A stretch of 64,000 nt of DNA from Alnus glutinosa. Its lineage: Eukaryota; Streptophyta; Magnoliopsida; Fagales; Betulaceae. A program made the position numbers and the translations under genes. The number at the start of each line of letters is the position of its first letter. Positions within the stretch are counted from its first letter, which is position 1. The DNA lies in assembly GCF_958979055.1 (NCBI RefSeq), contig NC_084888.1, positions 35,578,304-35,642,303 of the forward strand, read 5' to 3'. Shown in pieces: positions 1-12,168 of the stretch. Under the pieces are notes generated by a model. The model was not told the origin of the DNA, ran no database searches, and was given only the letters and a program-made list of their open reading frames with translations.

Positions 1-3000
1 CTGATTATGTTATTTTATCTTGTGGTACACATAAGGATAATTGGTTAGTTAAATGAACTTCAAATCATGTGTGTTCAAGAAGATGAGAGAATCCATAAAG
101 TCTTCACATGGTTACTCATGTTAAGGAAAATATCAATAAAGGCAATCATGCCCAACATTTAAAGCATGAGAATAAGGTGTCAATAAAGTATTTTGGCAAA
201 TAAGACACTTATTTCCCTTGCAATAATGAAAATTAAGGGCAAATAAAGAAAGATTGCATGAAGTATGAGAAATTACTTAAAATAAAGATAATCGCATATA
301 TCTAGTATGTTGTGAATCTCTTTTAGTGACTCATTCAAATATGTTGTGGATTGATTATGGTTTAACAATCCACATTGTCAACAAATGCAGAACGCATGTT
401 TACAATTGAAGGTTATTGGGATTTATAGATTAATTTTAAAATTCAGTTTTTTTTTTTTTTACCTCAATAATGTTTTAAATATTCCAAAATTTTCAAAAAG
501 AATTTAATTTATATTTTAGCTTGTTAAATAAAATTTCAATTTTTAACTTGAAATTTTTATTTAGGGTGGAATATTAGTTGATGGTTTATTAAAATTTATC
601 TATACCCCAACTTTGAAGCAATTTTATTATTTGTTTCTGCATATTGATGTTAACGTCAAGTGGAGTCTTGTGAATGAAAAATGCTCTTATTATGGTATTG
701 GAGATTGAAATATATTTTCATAAAGAAAATAAAAGTCAATAAATAATAATTTATTGATTTTTGTACTTGTGTGAACTGCATAAGGGAAAACATACCAACA
801 AGACCACTAAATATGCCAAATAGAGCCTTTTGAAATTCTTGAGATGATGCACATTGATAGGTGTTGACCTTTTCATACTCATCGCCTAAATGGTCAGAGA
901 TATTTTTTTTCTCTTTTAGTAATGACCATATAAGATTTATGTATCTCTATCTTATAAAATAATAAGGCTAAGGTATTGAATGCTTTCAATACTTATAACG
1001 TAGAAGAAGAGAAACAGCGTGAAGATTATAAAATCTGATATAGGCAAAGAGTATTATGGTAAGTACACACAAAAGTGGAATTGATTAGTAATACTAATCT
1101 TCTATTACCCTTATAGAGTAAGCCTTAAAGACTGTTGTGTATATGTTAAATAGGATTCCATCTAAGGTTGTTCTTAAGACACCTTTTTAAAATATAAAAT
1201 AGATGGAAGCCAAGTTTAAATTTACACATAAGGGGTTGCCTTACTAAAGAGGGGATTTATAATCCTTGCCTAAGAAAATTAAATTTAAGGACAACCATCG
1301 GATCTTTTATAAGCTATACAGTAAACTCTAAGGGGTTTTTATGTTTTATTGTCCTTCATATAAACCTAGAGTTGTTGATTGTAAAATTTCTAGAGGATGT
1401 TGAACCTAGTGGGAGTGTTTACCTCAAAAGTTTTACTTAGAGGAAACACGAGAGTTGACTGAGACTCCTTCATATGAAGGATGCTTGATTGAACTTATGG
1501 AAAATCAAAATGATTACCTTGAGCTACAATCAATTTTAGAATTGTCAACTCAATTTGAATCTATTTAAACTTTGCAAAATGCAGAGAAAGTAGAATTAAG
1601 AAAATCCTATAGAATAAGGAGATCAACAATCTCTAGTAATTATGTTCTATATCTCAAGAGTCTGGTTTTGATGTCGGACCTAAGGATGATCTAAATTGTT
1701 TTCACAAGCCATGAGTGGAGAGAATTTCACATTATGATACAGTAGCTCATTTTGATTTAGAGCTCCATCAAATAGATGTGAAAACAACTTTATTGAATTG
1801 GGATCTTAAAGATGAGGTTTACATGACACAACCTAAAGTTTTTATAAATAATAGTCAGAATGCTTGCAAATCAAATAATTCTATTTATGGGTTGTTATAG
1901 ATATCTTATCGGTAATATGCTTTTTACAAGGTTATTGCTTCATTATTGAAAATCTTGTTAATTAGTATATATACCTTACGGTCAGTAGGAGTAAAGTAAT
2001 TTTTCTAGTCCTATATGTAGATATTATTTTGTAAGTAGTGATTTAAGTTTCGCTATATAAAGTTCATCTCACAAAACTTTGAAATGAAGGATTTTGGTGA
2101 AGCCTCTTATGTCTTTTGACATAGAGATTCACAGAGATATAAAGATTATTAACATTGTCTCATAAAGCCTACATTGAATAAGTTTTGGAAAGATTTAGAA
2201 TGAAGGATTTTGCACCTTCAGTAGCAACTAAGAGGGATAAATTTAATACATATTAAATGTTCCAAAATTGTATTGGAATAAAGGGCAGATGAAATGTCTT
2301 TTGTAAGCATCTGCATTATGCAACCTAATGCAAGTATAGGCTTGCACTAGACTTAACCATTGGACTGACAGTAAGATTACTGGGTGAATAAAGTGTTGCA
2401 AATAAAGTTTTGCGGTATACGCAAGAAACAAGAAAAACAACTTAACCTAAAGATACACTACCATTTGGTGGTGGTTGGTTATTCAGATTTTGAATTTTGC
2501 TGATTGTGTAGATAGTAGAAAGTCTTATTTATGGTATATATTTTCTTATTGAGGGATATATCATGGAGATGCAGAAAGCAGACTATAATTACTATGTCTA
2601 CCAAGAAAGTTTAAATTTTTGCATGCTATGAATTTTACTACACATGCATGATGGATGCGACATTTTGTTACAAGTCTCAAGATTGTCGATTTACAGTTAG
2701 ACCGTAAAGATATTCTGTGATAATTCTACTGTAATATTCTTTTATAAGTAGAAGTAGAAATAAATATATCGACATCAAGTATCTCAGTACGAGAGAACAT
2801 TAAAGAGACATAAAATGTTTATTGAGTATATAAATACTGAATTAATGATTGCGGTTCCCATGACTAAAAGTTTACCGGTAAAGAAAGTATAAAGTCATGC
2901 AGAGTATATGAAATTCATTAATTCATTTTTGCTTAGTTTCTCTCTATTTGGTCTATAGACATCAAGTTATTGTTAATAAAGTTTTATGCACATTTGTTAT

Positions 3001-3923
3001 ATTATCCATGAGGATAAAATTAAAGTAGGACCCGAATAACTTATGAGAAGTTTATTTATAAAATTTGATTGCCCATATAGTGCTCATTTAGAGAATATTT
3101 TATATGTAATACATGGAAGGGACGACTTATTATATAAAGTTTTACCGCCATGATTCATGTGTAGTATTCCTTATGTGAATGAGAGGATTTCATGAATTGT
3201 TGGAATAAATAAAGTGATAATCATATTGAAGAACCGGACATCATAAAGAATTATATGTGTCATAAGGGCCAAGTGGGAGAATGTAAGAAATTACATATGT
3301 GTCCCTCAGACACATTTAATTTGTTGTAACGATTAAAATTAAATAATTATTATAACGGTAATTATTTAATTTGTTGTAACGGTTGAAATTTAAATAAATA
3401 TCATAACGGTAATTATTTAATATAAAGATTTAATATGATTTATTTCACATTAAGTTACATGAAATCAAAACGGTTTTTATATTAATATTTCTGATTTAAT
3501 TCCTTGATGGGATGAATAAAATCAGCTAATCATTAAAGACGATGGTCCCTGGCCTACTTATATAAAGAGCCATGTGTATCCATCTATTGACACTTGTAAG
3601 CATAGGTCAGAAGATCTTCAGTCTAAATTTTCTTTTACAGAATTTTTGTTTATCGTTAAGACTTCTTCATATGTTTGAACAAAAATGGCTGGAGGTATTT
3701 ATATTTAATTCCGCTGCTTATTTTATTTAATTAGCATTTTATTTAATATTATGCTTACAACTCTAAGATGAGTTAGGGTTAGAATAACTTCTGAAAATTC
3801 ATGAGATATTGAGCATTGCAGTGTCTTGATGGAGTCCTCTAACATGCAAATTCTAATACCATAAGAGAAACACGCCCTAATGGATAAACTCAAAATTTCG
3901 ATATCCCACGAGGGCTTTCAACA
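1..3923 (+). mobile_element. Decayed Ty1/copia LTR retrotransposon, 3' part with its 3' LTR
   Basis: This is a fossil copia-type element. The window opens inside it, so the 5' LTR is not visible. In order along the plus strand there are traces of a gag zinc-knuckle region (about 170-300), an integrase region (about 640-1250), reverse transcriptase (about 1700-2250, with a recognisable DVKT...EVYMTQP block) and RNase H (about 2640-2960, with an HIDIKY block). A purine-rich polypurine tract lies at 3271-3280, directly before the LTR. The order integrase before reverse transcriptase is what defines copia rather than gypsy. The coding part is broken many times over and no long frame survives, so the insertion is old and cannot be active. 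The family assignment is firm; the lineage within copia is not assigned. Confidence 0.88.
3282..3923 (+). repeat. 3' LTR of the copia fossil
   Basis: The LTR starts with TG immediately after the polypurine tract and ends with CA near 3923, about 642 bp. A TATA-like box (cttatataaag) near 3556-3566 marks the probable U3/R promoter. The downstream boundary is set by the last CA in a plausible context and could shift, because no 5' LTR is available for comparison. Confidence 0.65.
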
Positions 3924-4048
3924 TTGTTGGTGGTCAAAGCACATGATTAAGAAAAGATAGTTCGGATATATGATTAATCAAGTGGTTGCTCGATTACAAT
4001 CCGTGAAAAAGGCACAGAATTAGGGGAAAAGAAAAATAATACTACTTT

Positions 4049-4415
4049 GGGAAAAATATATATTAGCCCCTTAAACTACCACTCTTTTGTTAGATGGCTT
4101 CCAAACTACCAATGCTTAGATTTTGGCCTCCCAAACTACCACTTTTTGATTTTTTGGCCACATCTGTCCATTTATGCCGTCAATTTTAAATAGAATTCCG
4201 AAAATACCTCTGCTACACTTTAAAATTCTCACAGTTAAGGGAGGGGTATTTTCCCCTTTTTGGACAAATTCTGTTAGAATTAACAGTATAAATAGACGGA
4301 TGGGCCCAAAAAATCAGAAAGTGGTAGTTTGGGGGGTCTGAGTGCAAGTGTTGGAAGTTCAGGGTGCCATCTAGAGAAAAGCTGGTAGTTTGGGGGGCTA
4401 ATATATATTTTTCCC
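4049..4415. mobile_element. Foldback/MITE with long terminal inverted repeats
   Basis: About 367 bp. The ends begin GGGAAAAATATATATTAG and return as its complement, and the phrase 'aaactacca' and its complement recur through both arms. The flanking 9-mers tactacttt and tactattta agree at 7 of 9 positions, which would fit a Mutator-type target duplication, but that class assignment is an inference. No coding capacity is seen. Confidence 0.72.
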
Positions 4416-4550
4416 TACTATTTAAGAGACCGTTATATGATTGTCACACGTACAATTTGATGATATGCTAAATAAAAACCAGTCATTAAATCAACACTTA
4501 TAAAATAAATTAAAAATTAAACATTAATTTACATTTTCACGTCGTCATCT

Positions 4551-4656
4551 TTTTTTTTTTTTGACATGTCTACACAAGATGGGGAGGTGAGATTCAAACT
4601 AGTGATATCCACTTCATGAGGCGTGGTCTCCAGTCGATTGAGCTACCCCTTAGACC
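4551..4656 (-). mobile_element. tRNA-derived SINE with 16-bp target-site duplication
   Basis: Read on the minus strand, the element has a Pol III A-box-like stretch (GGTAGCTCAATCGACTGG) and a B-box-like stretch (AGTTTGAATCT) and ends in an A tail (the T run at 4551-4562). It is flanked by perfect 16-bp direct repeats, TTTCACGTCGTCATCT, at 4535-4550 and 4657-4672. The tRNA-like head, A tail and long direct repeats together identify an LINE-mobilised SINE. The intact duplication suggests it is younger than its neighbours. Confidence 0.88.
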
Positions 4657-4672
4657 TTTCACGTCGTCATCT

Positions 4673-5214
4673 GAGTATTAATAATCTAATCTATGTATCT
4701 ATATATATATATATATATATAGAAAGGTAGCTTGTCCAGTAGTCCTTATTTTGATACTCGATAAAAATTAAATGAAAAAACCAAAGGTAGGTAATGATGG
4801 AAAGTAAAGCCTAGAAGTCTTGTTGTTCAACGGATCTCTGCCCACAGAGTGGCCTCCCACTGCATGTAGACCCCTTGTTTGATCCACATTTCCGGTTTCA
4901 AAAACTTGAGCAGGAAGCACAGCTGACCAATTTATCAAACACAACACGGTTTGTCATTATGCTAAAGTTGACGGTGCTAATCAGTTTTTATTTTTATTTT
5001 TTTTTTTAAATAAAGGCTAATTTAAGAGTTAATAGACACTACTACATCAACAAAATAAGTTAGTGATAAGATAAGAGTATAATTTCTAATTTTGTTCTTT
5101 ATAAATTAAGCTTCGAATACTAGTTTAATTTAATGGTGCTTTCTATATGGTAATACTAGTTAGATCTATAAACGAATCAACAAAATATTCTTATTTACTT
5201 TTATTATTAATAGG
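4673..5214. other. AT-rich spacer, (AT)n near 4700
   Basis: A short AT microsatellite lies at about 4697-4720. The rest is AT-rich sequence with no frame, RNA gene or terminal repeat that I can support. Confidence 0.5.
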
Positions 5215-5514
5215 TCTCTATTTTTTGTCAGTCTTCCGAGACCCAAGAGCCTTCTGACGATCTCTACTTTCTTTAATTTGTAGATGAAACTCCTTGGGCA
5301 ACTTAAAGTCACTATAGTGCTCCATGCACCCTAAACATAGTCTCTTTTTAAGGCTCTTGCTTGTGTTGACGTGTACATCCCACCTCAATGTGTTTTGAAA
5401 TTGTGTACTAGTTATACACTAGTTGTATTTTTAGCATTTTTCTTTTGCTTTTGTTGAGTTTTTTTTCATAAATTTCTTACTTACCAAAAAAAAAAAAAAA
5501 AAAAAAAAAAAAAA
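5215..5514 (+). mobile_element. Possible LINE 3' end with poly(A)
   Basis: The stretch ends in TTTCTTACTTACC followed by a run of about 30 A (5485-5514), which resembles the 3' ends of plant L1-type elements. No reverse transcriptase frame and no clear target duplication are visible, so the call rests on the tail alone. Confidence 0.4.
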
Positions 5515-6700
5515 CGACCACTTACTGTGGACCACAACCACATAATGAATTGGTCAGAGTTGCCTTTGCTGTTTCGTCAAGCATCCTAACGAGAGTTGAG
5601 TCAGTTGACAGCTTTGCACATCACATGAAGATAGGGATACGTTTATAAATTACTTCGAATTGTATACTAAAGGTGACACTTTTTTTTAAAAAAATAATAA
5701 ATACTATTTTTCATAAGGAGTATGAATATCAAATTGTATTTCAGAATCTAAGCTTGTTAATTTATTATTATCTCGCTTTTTCATTTTTTCATTTTTTTAC
5801 TGTTAGAAGTAGGCGTTCAAGACAAAAGGCATTAAATCTAGTAATTTTGGGAAGAACAAAGTTTTATTTCAAGTTGGGTTGGATGAAATTTATTTAACTT
5901 AGTTTATTAAATTGACTTATGCTCTTAAAACATGTGATTAATTATTAGAAGTACATGAAAAAAAAATTAAAAATGCATATAAAAATCACACTCTTTAAGG
6001 ACATATGTCAGTTTAATAAACTGAATTATAAATTCCTTCATCCAATTTGGAGGAATATTTTGCCATTTCAAGAATGATCATATCATAAACAAGCCATATA
6101 CTGTAAAATTTCAACTAAACATGACGACCATATTCAAGTTGTCATAAACGTCCAACCAGGAGAAAAAAAAAAAGAGTCATGCCAAGTATCAAAAGGAGGC
6201 TGAAAGAAGAAGAAATGTTATAGAGGTTCATTTATGATCTGACATAACCACGTTTGATGCTTAAGTTAGTAAAAATGGGAAAGAAAACAAACTGATAGAG
6301 TATAAGGCTTTTATGAATGTGTATCTAATGAAGGGTCCTCCCCTTCTTATATAAACTAGCTGTTCCTGCCTCTTCTTGGTAGGGTTTGGAGTGTGCTGCT
6401 CAAATGTTGTTGAAGGCATGAGTAATGGTGTGAGAAAGTCGTTACCCACAAATATTGGATGAGGTTTCTAGCAAGAGATGTCGTTATCTAACTTGGTGAG
6501 AGAGACAGATGTGGCTCATCCTATATATTGGTGCAACTTGGTTCTAGAATAGGCTTCTTCATGGTCCGTTGGTCCTTGTCTATGTGATAGGTTGTTGGTC
6601 GAACCCCATATAGAAACATCATATGGTGCTAGTGCTTTTGGCTCCTCTACGATTTGCAAATTAGGAGAGAAACTAAGCGTTCCTTTTGATCCTTATATAG
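5515..6700. other. AT-rich spacer without a recognisable gene
   Basis: Only short chance frames occur here (for example 5673-5897 and 6261-6449). Their composition matches the surrounding low-complexity DNA and I see no conserved motif in them. Confidence 0.5.
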
Positions 6701-7293
6701 AGCATCTCCAGCAATGATTTTCATCTTAGCTATTCAAAATACCATTTTTTCTATTTTAGCTACTAACTTTTCACTAAAAGTAGAGAGTGAAATCGGGAGA
6801 ATACCAAAGCGACCCGTGAGCCCCAGAGGATGATCAGAGGTCCGATCACTGGAGGATGGAACTGGGTTGATGTCGGCGAAGCTGGGGGCGCGATTCTGAA
6901 GGCCGAAGAAACGTGTGATGAGGGAGAGAAAACATCGGTTGGTTGCGGTGATAATTTTGGTTGTTCTATAATATGCATTTCGGTTGATTTCAGTTTGGGC
7001 AATAGCCATGCCCTCGTTGCTAGCCCCAATGACGGAGATCTTGGTATGGCGCTTGGTTGGGGATGGAGGAGCAGCGCTGTGGAGTGACAGAGAGGGAGAG
7101 GGAGACGGAGAAAAAGTATTTGTTTTATTATTTTATTCCTTAACCAATCAACAGTGAATATGCAATATTGTCTATTTAGTGTTTATGTGTTAAGAAAAAA
7201 AGTTAAAATGTCTATTCTGCTTGAGAGAAGAAAATGCTAAAAATAGTTAAATTTTATTATTTTAAAGGTTTTAACCACTCTGCTGGAGATGCT
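6701..7293. mobile_element. TIR element with GC-rich, coding-like core
   Basis: The 593-bp segment is bounded by perfect 13-bp inverted repeats, AGCATCTCCAGCA at 6701-6713 and its complement at 7281-7293, a terminus type common in plant MITEs. The flanks are AT-rich, but about 6800-7100 is markedly GC-rich and open in several overlapping frames on both strands (for instance 6734-7009 minus and 6830-7087 plus). I cannot match any frame to a protein family. It may be a captured gene fragment or simply an ancestral transposon core. A target duplication is not convincing. Confidence 0.6.
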
Positions 7294-7685
7294 ATTGTTC
7301 CGCCAAATAGAAAATAAGAAAAGGTTGTCCAGATTGCTTTGACCCCCTACCTTTTGATAAGGTTCGAAAAGTGCTTATCTTTACTTCAAATGATTGGATT
7401 GCGTCCCGCTACGCCGTATGGCCGCATAATCACACTCGTAATGTAAGGTTTCTAATTTTGGGCCGCCTAATGTCTTAGAGGAGGAGCAAACCAAGATGCA
7501 CATGACTTGCTATGTTGTCAAAGGGGGCGTCCAAAGGTCAACATGTATTGTTAGGCTATTTCCAATTGAACCAAGTTTTTTTTTTTTTTTTCAATCAAAT
7601 TGGATGGTAGGATTTTTGTTTTTAACTCTACAATAGGATTTTTTATTTTTTTTTAATCTATTGTGATCTTCTTCGCAATGAGGAG

Positions 7686-7923
7686 TGTTAAAATACATTG
7701 TTGTCTTTTCTATTATGATTTATTTTCTACCTTAATTAGTCTTATTTTTTTTATCTTAAATACTATAGGGTTTCTTGGTCACTACTCATAGCCTTTCTAT
7801 ATATAAATGTCTCTTTTATTATGTTATAAATATACTACTCAATACAATGCAGTCCTTAATATATTTTTCGCTCTCTCTTTTGCTCTTTCACATATATTCG
7901 TTATTTCGTATATTTATTTAACA
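7686..7923 (+). repeat. 5' LTR of the TRIM-like element
   Basis: About 238 bp, TG...CA, followed directly by the primer-binding site at 7924-7935. A TATA-like stretch (ctatatataaa) sits near 7796-7806. Confidence 0.82.
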
Positions 7924-8164
7924 TGGTATTAGAGCTATAGACTTGTGGCCTGTATAAGCTTTTCTGGCGTTCTTCCAGCAATTTTTCGGGCGCCTCTTTC
8001 TTGTGACGGTAGCCGCTGTTTGGAGTTCTTTTCAACATTTTTGCAGTCCAATTTGGAACAATAAGTCCAGAAACAGATTCGCAAGGTACGTGACTTCCCT
8101 CAGTGAAAGAAACTCCAACGTTCTATGCCTCACACGCCGAGCACATCTTCAAGCCTTCTGGCAC

Positions 8165-8207
<43 letters not shown>

Positions 8208-8612
8208 TGATCTGCGGCTCAATTCATTGGCGAAATTTGGCACAATATGGTTAGGCCCTTTACAAGATTAACGGCTAATTTCTATTTCCGACCATCATTG
8301 TAAGTTGCGGTTTGGCCCCTCATAGAATTAACTTATATTCTCCGTTCTCCGGCTGTCTTCTTCAGCCTTTTGGCACAATGTGGTTTGGTTCTTCACAGGA
8401 TTGACAGCTAGTTTCTGTTCTCCGACCATTATTGTCAGTTGCGGCTTGGCCCCTCACGGGATTAACTACTAGTCTCCATTCTCCGGCCATCACTTTCAGC
8501 CTTTCTCGCGAGCACCGTTTTGATCAAACCATTGACTTCGGCTGCATTTAAATCCAACTTCTAATTTCAAACTCAAGATTTCAGAATCTTCTACCTTGAG
8601 TTTGAGGAGAGA

Positions 8613-8855
8613 TGTTAAAATATATTATTGTCTTTCTTATTATGATTTATTTCCTACTTTAATTAGTTTTCTTTCATACCTTAAATACTCTAGGGTTTTT
8701 TGGTCACTACTCATAGCTTCTCTATATATAGAGGTCTCTTGTAATATGTTATTAATATACTACTCAATACAATGTAGTCCTTAATATATTTCACCTCTCT
8801 CTTCTGCTCCTTCTCTCTTTCACATATATTCGCTATTTCTTATATTTATTTAACA
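8613..8855 (+). repeat. 3' LTR of the TRIM-like element
   Basis: About 243 bp, aligning end to end with 7686-7923 and preceded by the purine tract tttgaggagaga. Confidence 0.82.
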
Positions 8856-10560
8856 AGCTAAGGAGTATAGCATCTTGTTATGGTGAACATGATAAAGGTA
8901 TTTGATAATTTTGATTCATATTGATCAGGCCCTTCAAATCAGCCTTACATCTCTTCGAAGCCCCTTCTAGTTTCTCGCGTTTACCTCAAACATCCCTACC
9001 CCCCTGCTACTCACATACTCCTAGTCCAATTTCTTTTTTCTTTTTTTTCCTAATAACTTATCCGAATGTTGTTCCTAAGTCTGAAATTAAGGATCAACCT
9101 CACCTCCCAAAATGCCACTATGGACCCCGAATGTCGTGGGTTCTCAATGCAAGTTGGTTTTAATTTTGTCATAAAAAAAAAAAAGAAAAAAAAAGAAAAA
9201 GAAAAAAAGGAAGCCCAAAGAGGCATATGTTTGGCACATATGACCTATTTACGGCATATAATTGGCCAAATTCCAGTAACAAATGCCGCCAAACAATTGT
9301 CAATGTTCAAGCAAGTCATAGAAGTCATTTTTCAGCCCTTTGAATTCTTAACCGGCACATGGTCATCCATTAAGAAACCTCAACGTATGTGATTTATAGT
9401 TGGAACAAAATGATTTTTGTAAATTAAATTTATTGTTGTTAATGTAAAAATAGAAGAGACGTATAACATTCAGACACTTTCTTTATAACTAAAGTATTGT
9501 ATACAATCAAATAATCAAGGAAATATGAAACAAAAAAAAAAAAAAAAAAAAATTGACGTGTAAACGTAGATCATAAGCCGAACTACCTTAATTATGTGTC
9601 TTTCTTTCATGTCTCATCTTTTTTTTTTTAGATTTTATGTTCTTACAGCTATATGGTAAATATGTTGTTATATCGTTTAAAATTTTAAATGATGTGATAT
9701 TATATACTATCATTAAATATAACAAAACAAAATCTACTGATTCAAAAAAAAAAAAAAAATGGTTTAATGTAATTCCACGTATAAATACATATGAACAATT
9801 CTTGCTCTGTCCTAGACCACGTCAAATGTTTGACGATGCGTTTAGTGGTTCTTCTCTTCTCTTTTCAGCCAAGAAACATACCATTCAACGGTGAATTTTC
9901 TAGCAAAAAAAAAAAAAAAAAAAAAGGGGTAAAATTAGTTCTAATTCGCGTTACTATACTTGAACTTGACCTGGATGGCTGGATTGGATTTTTATTTTTA
10001 TTTTTTATGGATATCCCATTAAAACAAAAATTATGGTATTTACAAGCGGAATATCTATGTGGAATATTCTGCTATGCAGGCATATTTGGTACAACTTGCT
10101 ACTTTCAGTATTATGTGCCTTTGCATCTTTTACCTTTTTTTTCTAGTTTCACGTTTTCCTCGCCCACAACTTCATTAAAAAATAATAAACATATTTTTAT
10201 AAAAATAATTCAAAACCACCTTTTTTTAAAAAAAAAAATTAAAAAAAGTCAAGTACATAAAAAATAATAATTTCTTTCCCAATTCACAGCCAATATTTCG
10301 CCCCGTCCCTTTCTAGAGTCCGTCCAATTTTGGCCAAAAACACGATCCATAGTGCTAATTTATCCTCAAAGCGAAGCAGCCAAATTCCGAAACAACCCCG
10401 AAACTACGCTCGCCAAACAAAGCCTTATGCGAAGCCAACGTGACCGGTTTCTTTAGCCACTCAAAAGCCAAATCCAATAAACTCTTTATTTGAAATCCGC
10501 CAAACACCACGTTAGTTTCTTATTTTAATATTTGTCTGAAATCGCAATGCGTCGGTTGAA
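8856..10560. other. AT-rich intergenic DNA with poly(A)/poly(T) runs
   Basis: A runs or A-rich tracts occur near 9170-9210, 9530-9551, 9745-9760 and 9905-9925. The frames that cross them owe their length to the homopolymers. No gene, tRNA or paired terminal repeat is seen. Confidence 0.5.
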
Positions 10561-10569
10561 GCGCGCGTA

Positions 10570-10578
10570 TTATATATA
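10570..10578 (+). promoter_or_regulatory. TATA box of the GMPP gene
   Basis: TTATATATA lies about 30 bp before the probable leader start near 10600-10615 and upstream of a leader exon that ends at a good donor (CAAAG|GTAAAT, exon end 10765). Position and context fit a TATA-driven promoter; the transcription start itself is inferred. Confidence 0.6.
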
Positions 10579-12168
10579 CCCATCAAACCTGACCTCAACC
10601 AACACCCTTCACAGCTCAGAGTCTCAGAACATTCACCGACGGTAAAGACCGTTGGTGTGTTATAAAAACTAAGAGCGCGAGCAACTCACTTTGTCGACTC
10701 AGTTCTGACTCGTCCGGATCTCGAGCTTAGAATCGGTTCAGGGTCGCGATCCGGTGAAATCAAAGGTAAATTGCACGTTGACTCTGTCGTTTCCGTGCTT
10801 TGGTTGATTTCAATGGTGCTTTGAGATCTGTTATACGGCGTCGTTTGGTTGGTTTTGCGTGGTTTTCTTGTGGATACGAAGGTTAATTTTAACAATGTGG
10901 TTCGAATTTGATTTCCCGTTGAGTTGTAAATTACTGGCGTTGATTGTTTTGATTTCGCATTTTGTTGTTTTTTGGTGCAGAATTTGAGTTCATTTTCATT
11001 TGCCCAATGAGTTATTTGAATTGAGTTTGCTTATTTTGTCAGATCTGGTTATCATATAGCTACTGTGAGTCTTTTGGTTGATTGATTTATGGTTTTTGTA
11101 ATTAGAGCATTCTCAATTGTGCGTGCAAGAAATAATTCTGTCAAAGTTCCTGTCTGTCTCATCAGAATGTGAAGTTTTAGTTGATCTCTGTTTATTTGTT
11201 ACCTGATTGAAGTTAGTTTTCACACTTCAAATCATGCTCTGAACATGGCGTTGATCTTAATTTTTCTCGATGTCTAAGAGAATCAGAAGAAGCTGATTGA
11301 ACCTTTTGTTCTTTTGTTGCAATTATAACTTTAACCATTATCTTTTGCCTTGTCGTTTTCTTGAGAAATTCAAACTGTTGTTTATTGGGTCAAATGATAT
11401 TTTCAGGAGTAAGCAAAATGATGAAACAAGAATCAATTCGTGTTTAGCAATTAGAATGTTGTAGAATTCAATTGTTTTTGGCTATGAAATTGCTGCATTG
11501 TTTTTGGCCATTTCAAACCCTCTGATCCATAAAAGATATTTAAAATATGTCAAACCATCTGTCATTTACTTGATGCAATAGTTATTTTCCAACTATATTC
11601 TGTTCAGATTCCATGTCCTGTATTGTGATCACAAAATTAAAATGCATTTTCCTTCTCATTAAAAGCTCTAGCATGTGGCCTAGCTGGAATTTGTCTGGGT
11701 TTCATAATACCACCACATCATTTGGATTTATTTTCAACTACTGTTTGCAGTGAAATGATTTATTATTGTATGGCGCATGTTTGAATCTTTTGGTTGTTCT
11801 GCAATGACCTGCTTTAAAACTTTTGGGTCTTCTATTTCTAAATTTTGCAATAAACCAGTGTTCCATCTCCTTTCCTCTACCCTACATTTGGTGTATTCAT
11901 GTTAAGCTCAATTTAAAACCGTATGCTCAGGTTCAAGAACTTTTCCTATGAGATTACAGTGACTTCTTTTTTTGTTATTTTAGATCTACATGTGTCAGTG
12001 CAGAGTTCGGTATGAGTGCATTTGTTTTGGGAATGAATATAAATATAGGAGACTATGGGGATTTATCTACTATCCAAAAACCCTTATTTGCATTCTTTAC
12101 TAGTCTGTATCAGATTGTTGTAAGATTCTGACCATGTAATCAACAGGAAAAGCAAGGAGCATATCACA

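Larger units (their letters stand above)
7686..8855 (+). mobile_element. TRIM-like non-autonomous LTR retrotransposon, both LTRs present
   Basis: A compact 1.17-kb element. Two LTRs of about 240 bp, each starting TGTTAAAATA and ending TTATTTAACA, flank a 689-bp interior. A primer-binding site TGGTATTAGAGC, resembling the initiator-methionine tRNA complement TGGTATCAGAGC, follows the 5' LTR at once, and a purine-rich tract precedes the 3' LTR. The interior has no gag or pol and contains a T run (about 8167-8206) and imperfect repeats of a pyrimidine-rich unit of about 130 bp. The LTRs differ at roughly one site in ten by eye, so the insertion is fairly old. No clean target duplication: the 5 bp before it (aggag) recur only 6 bp past its end. 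Confidence 0.85.

Noticed and set aside
6734-7087. Overlapping 85-91-aa frames on both strands as candidate genes
   Set aside because: They overlap each other inside a TIR element, and openness in several frames reflects GC-rich composition. Kept only as a property of the element.
9066-10267. Frames of 85-158 aa crossing poly(A) tracts
   Set aside because: Lysine runs come from A homopolymers. There is no conserved motif and no plausible splicing.
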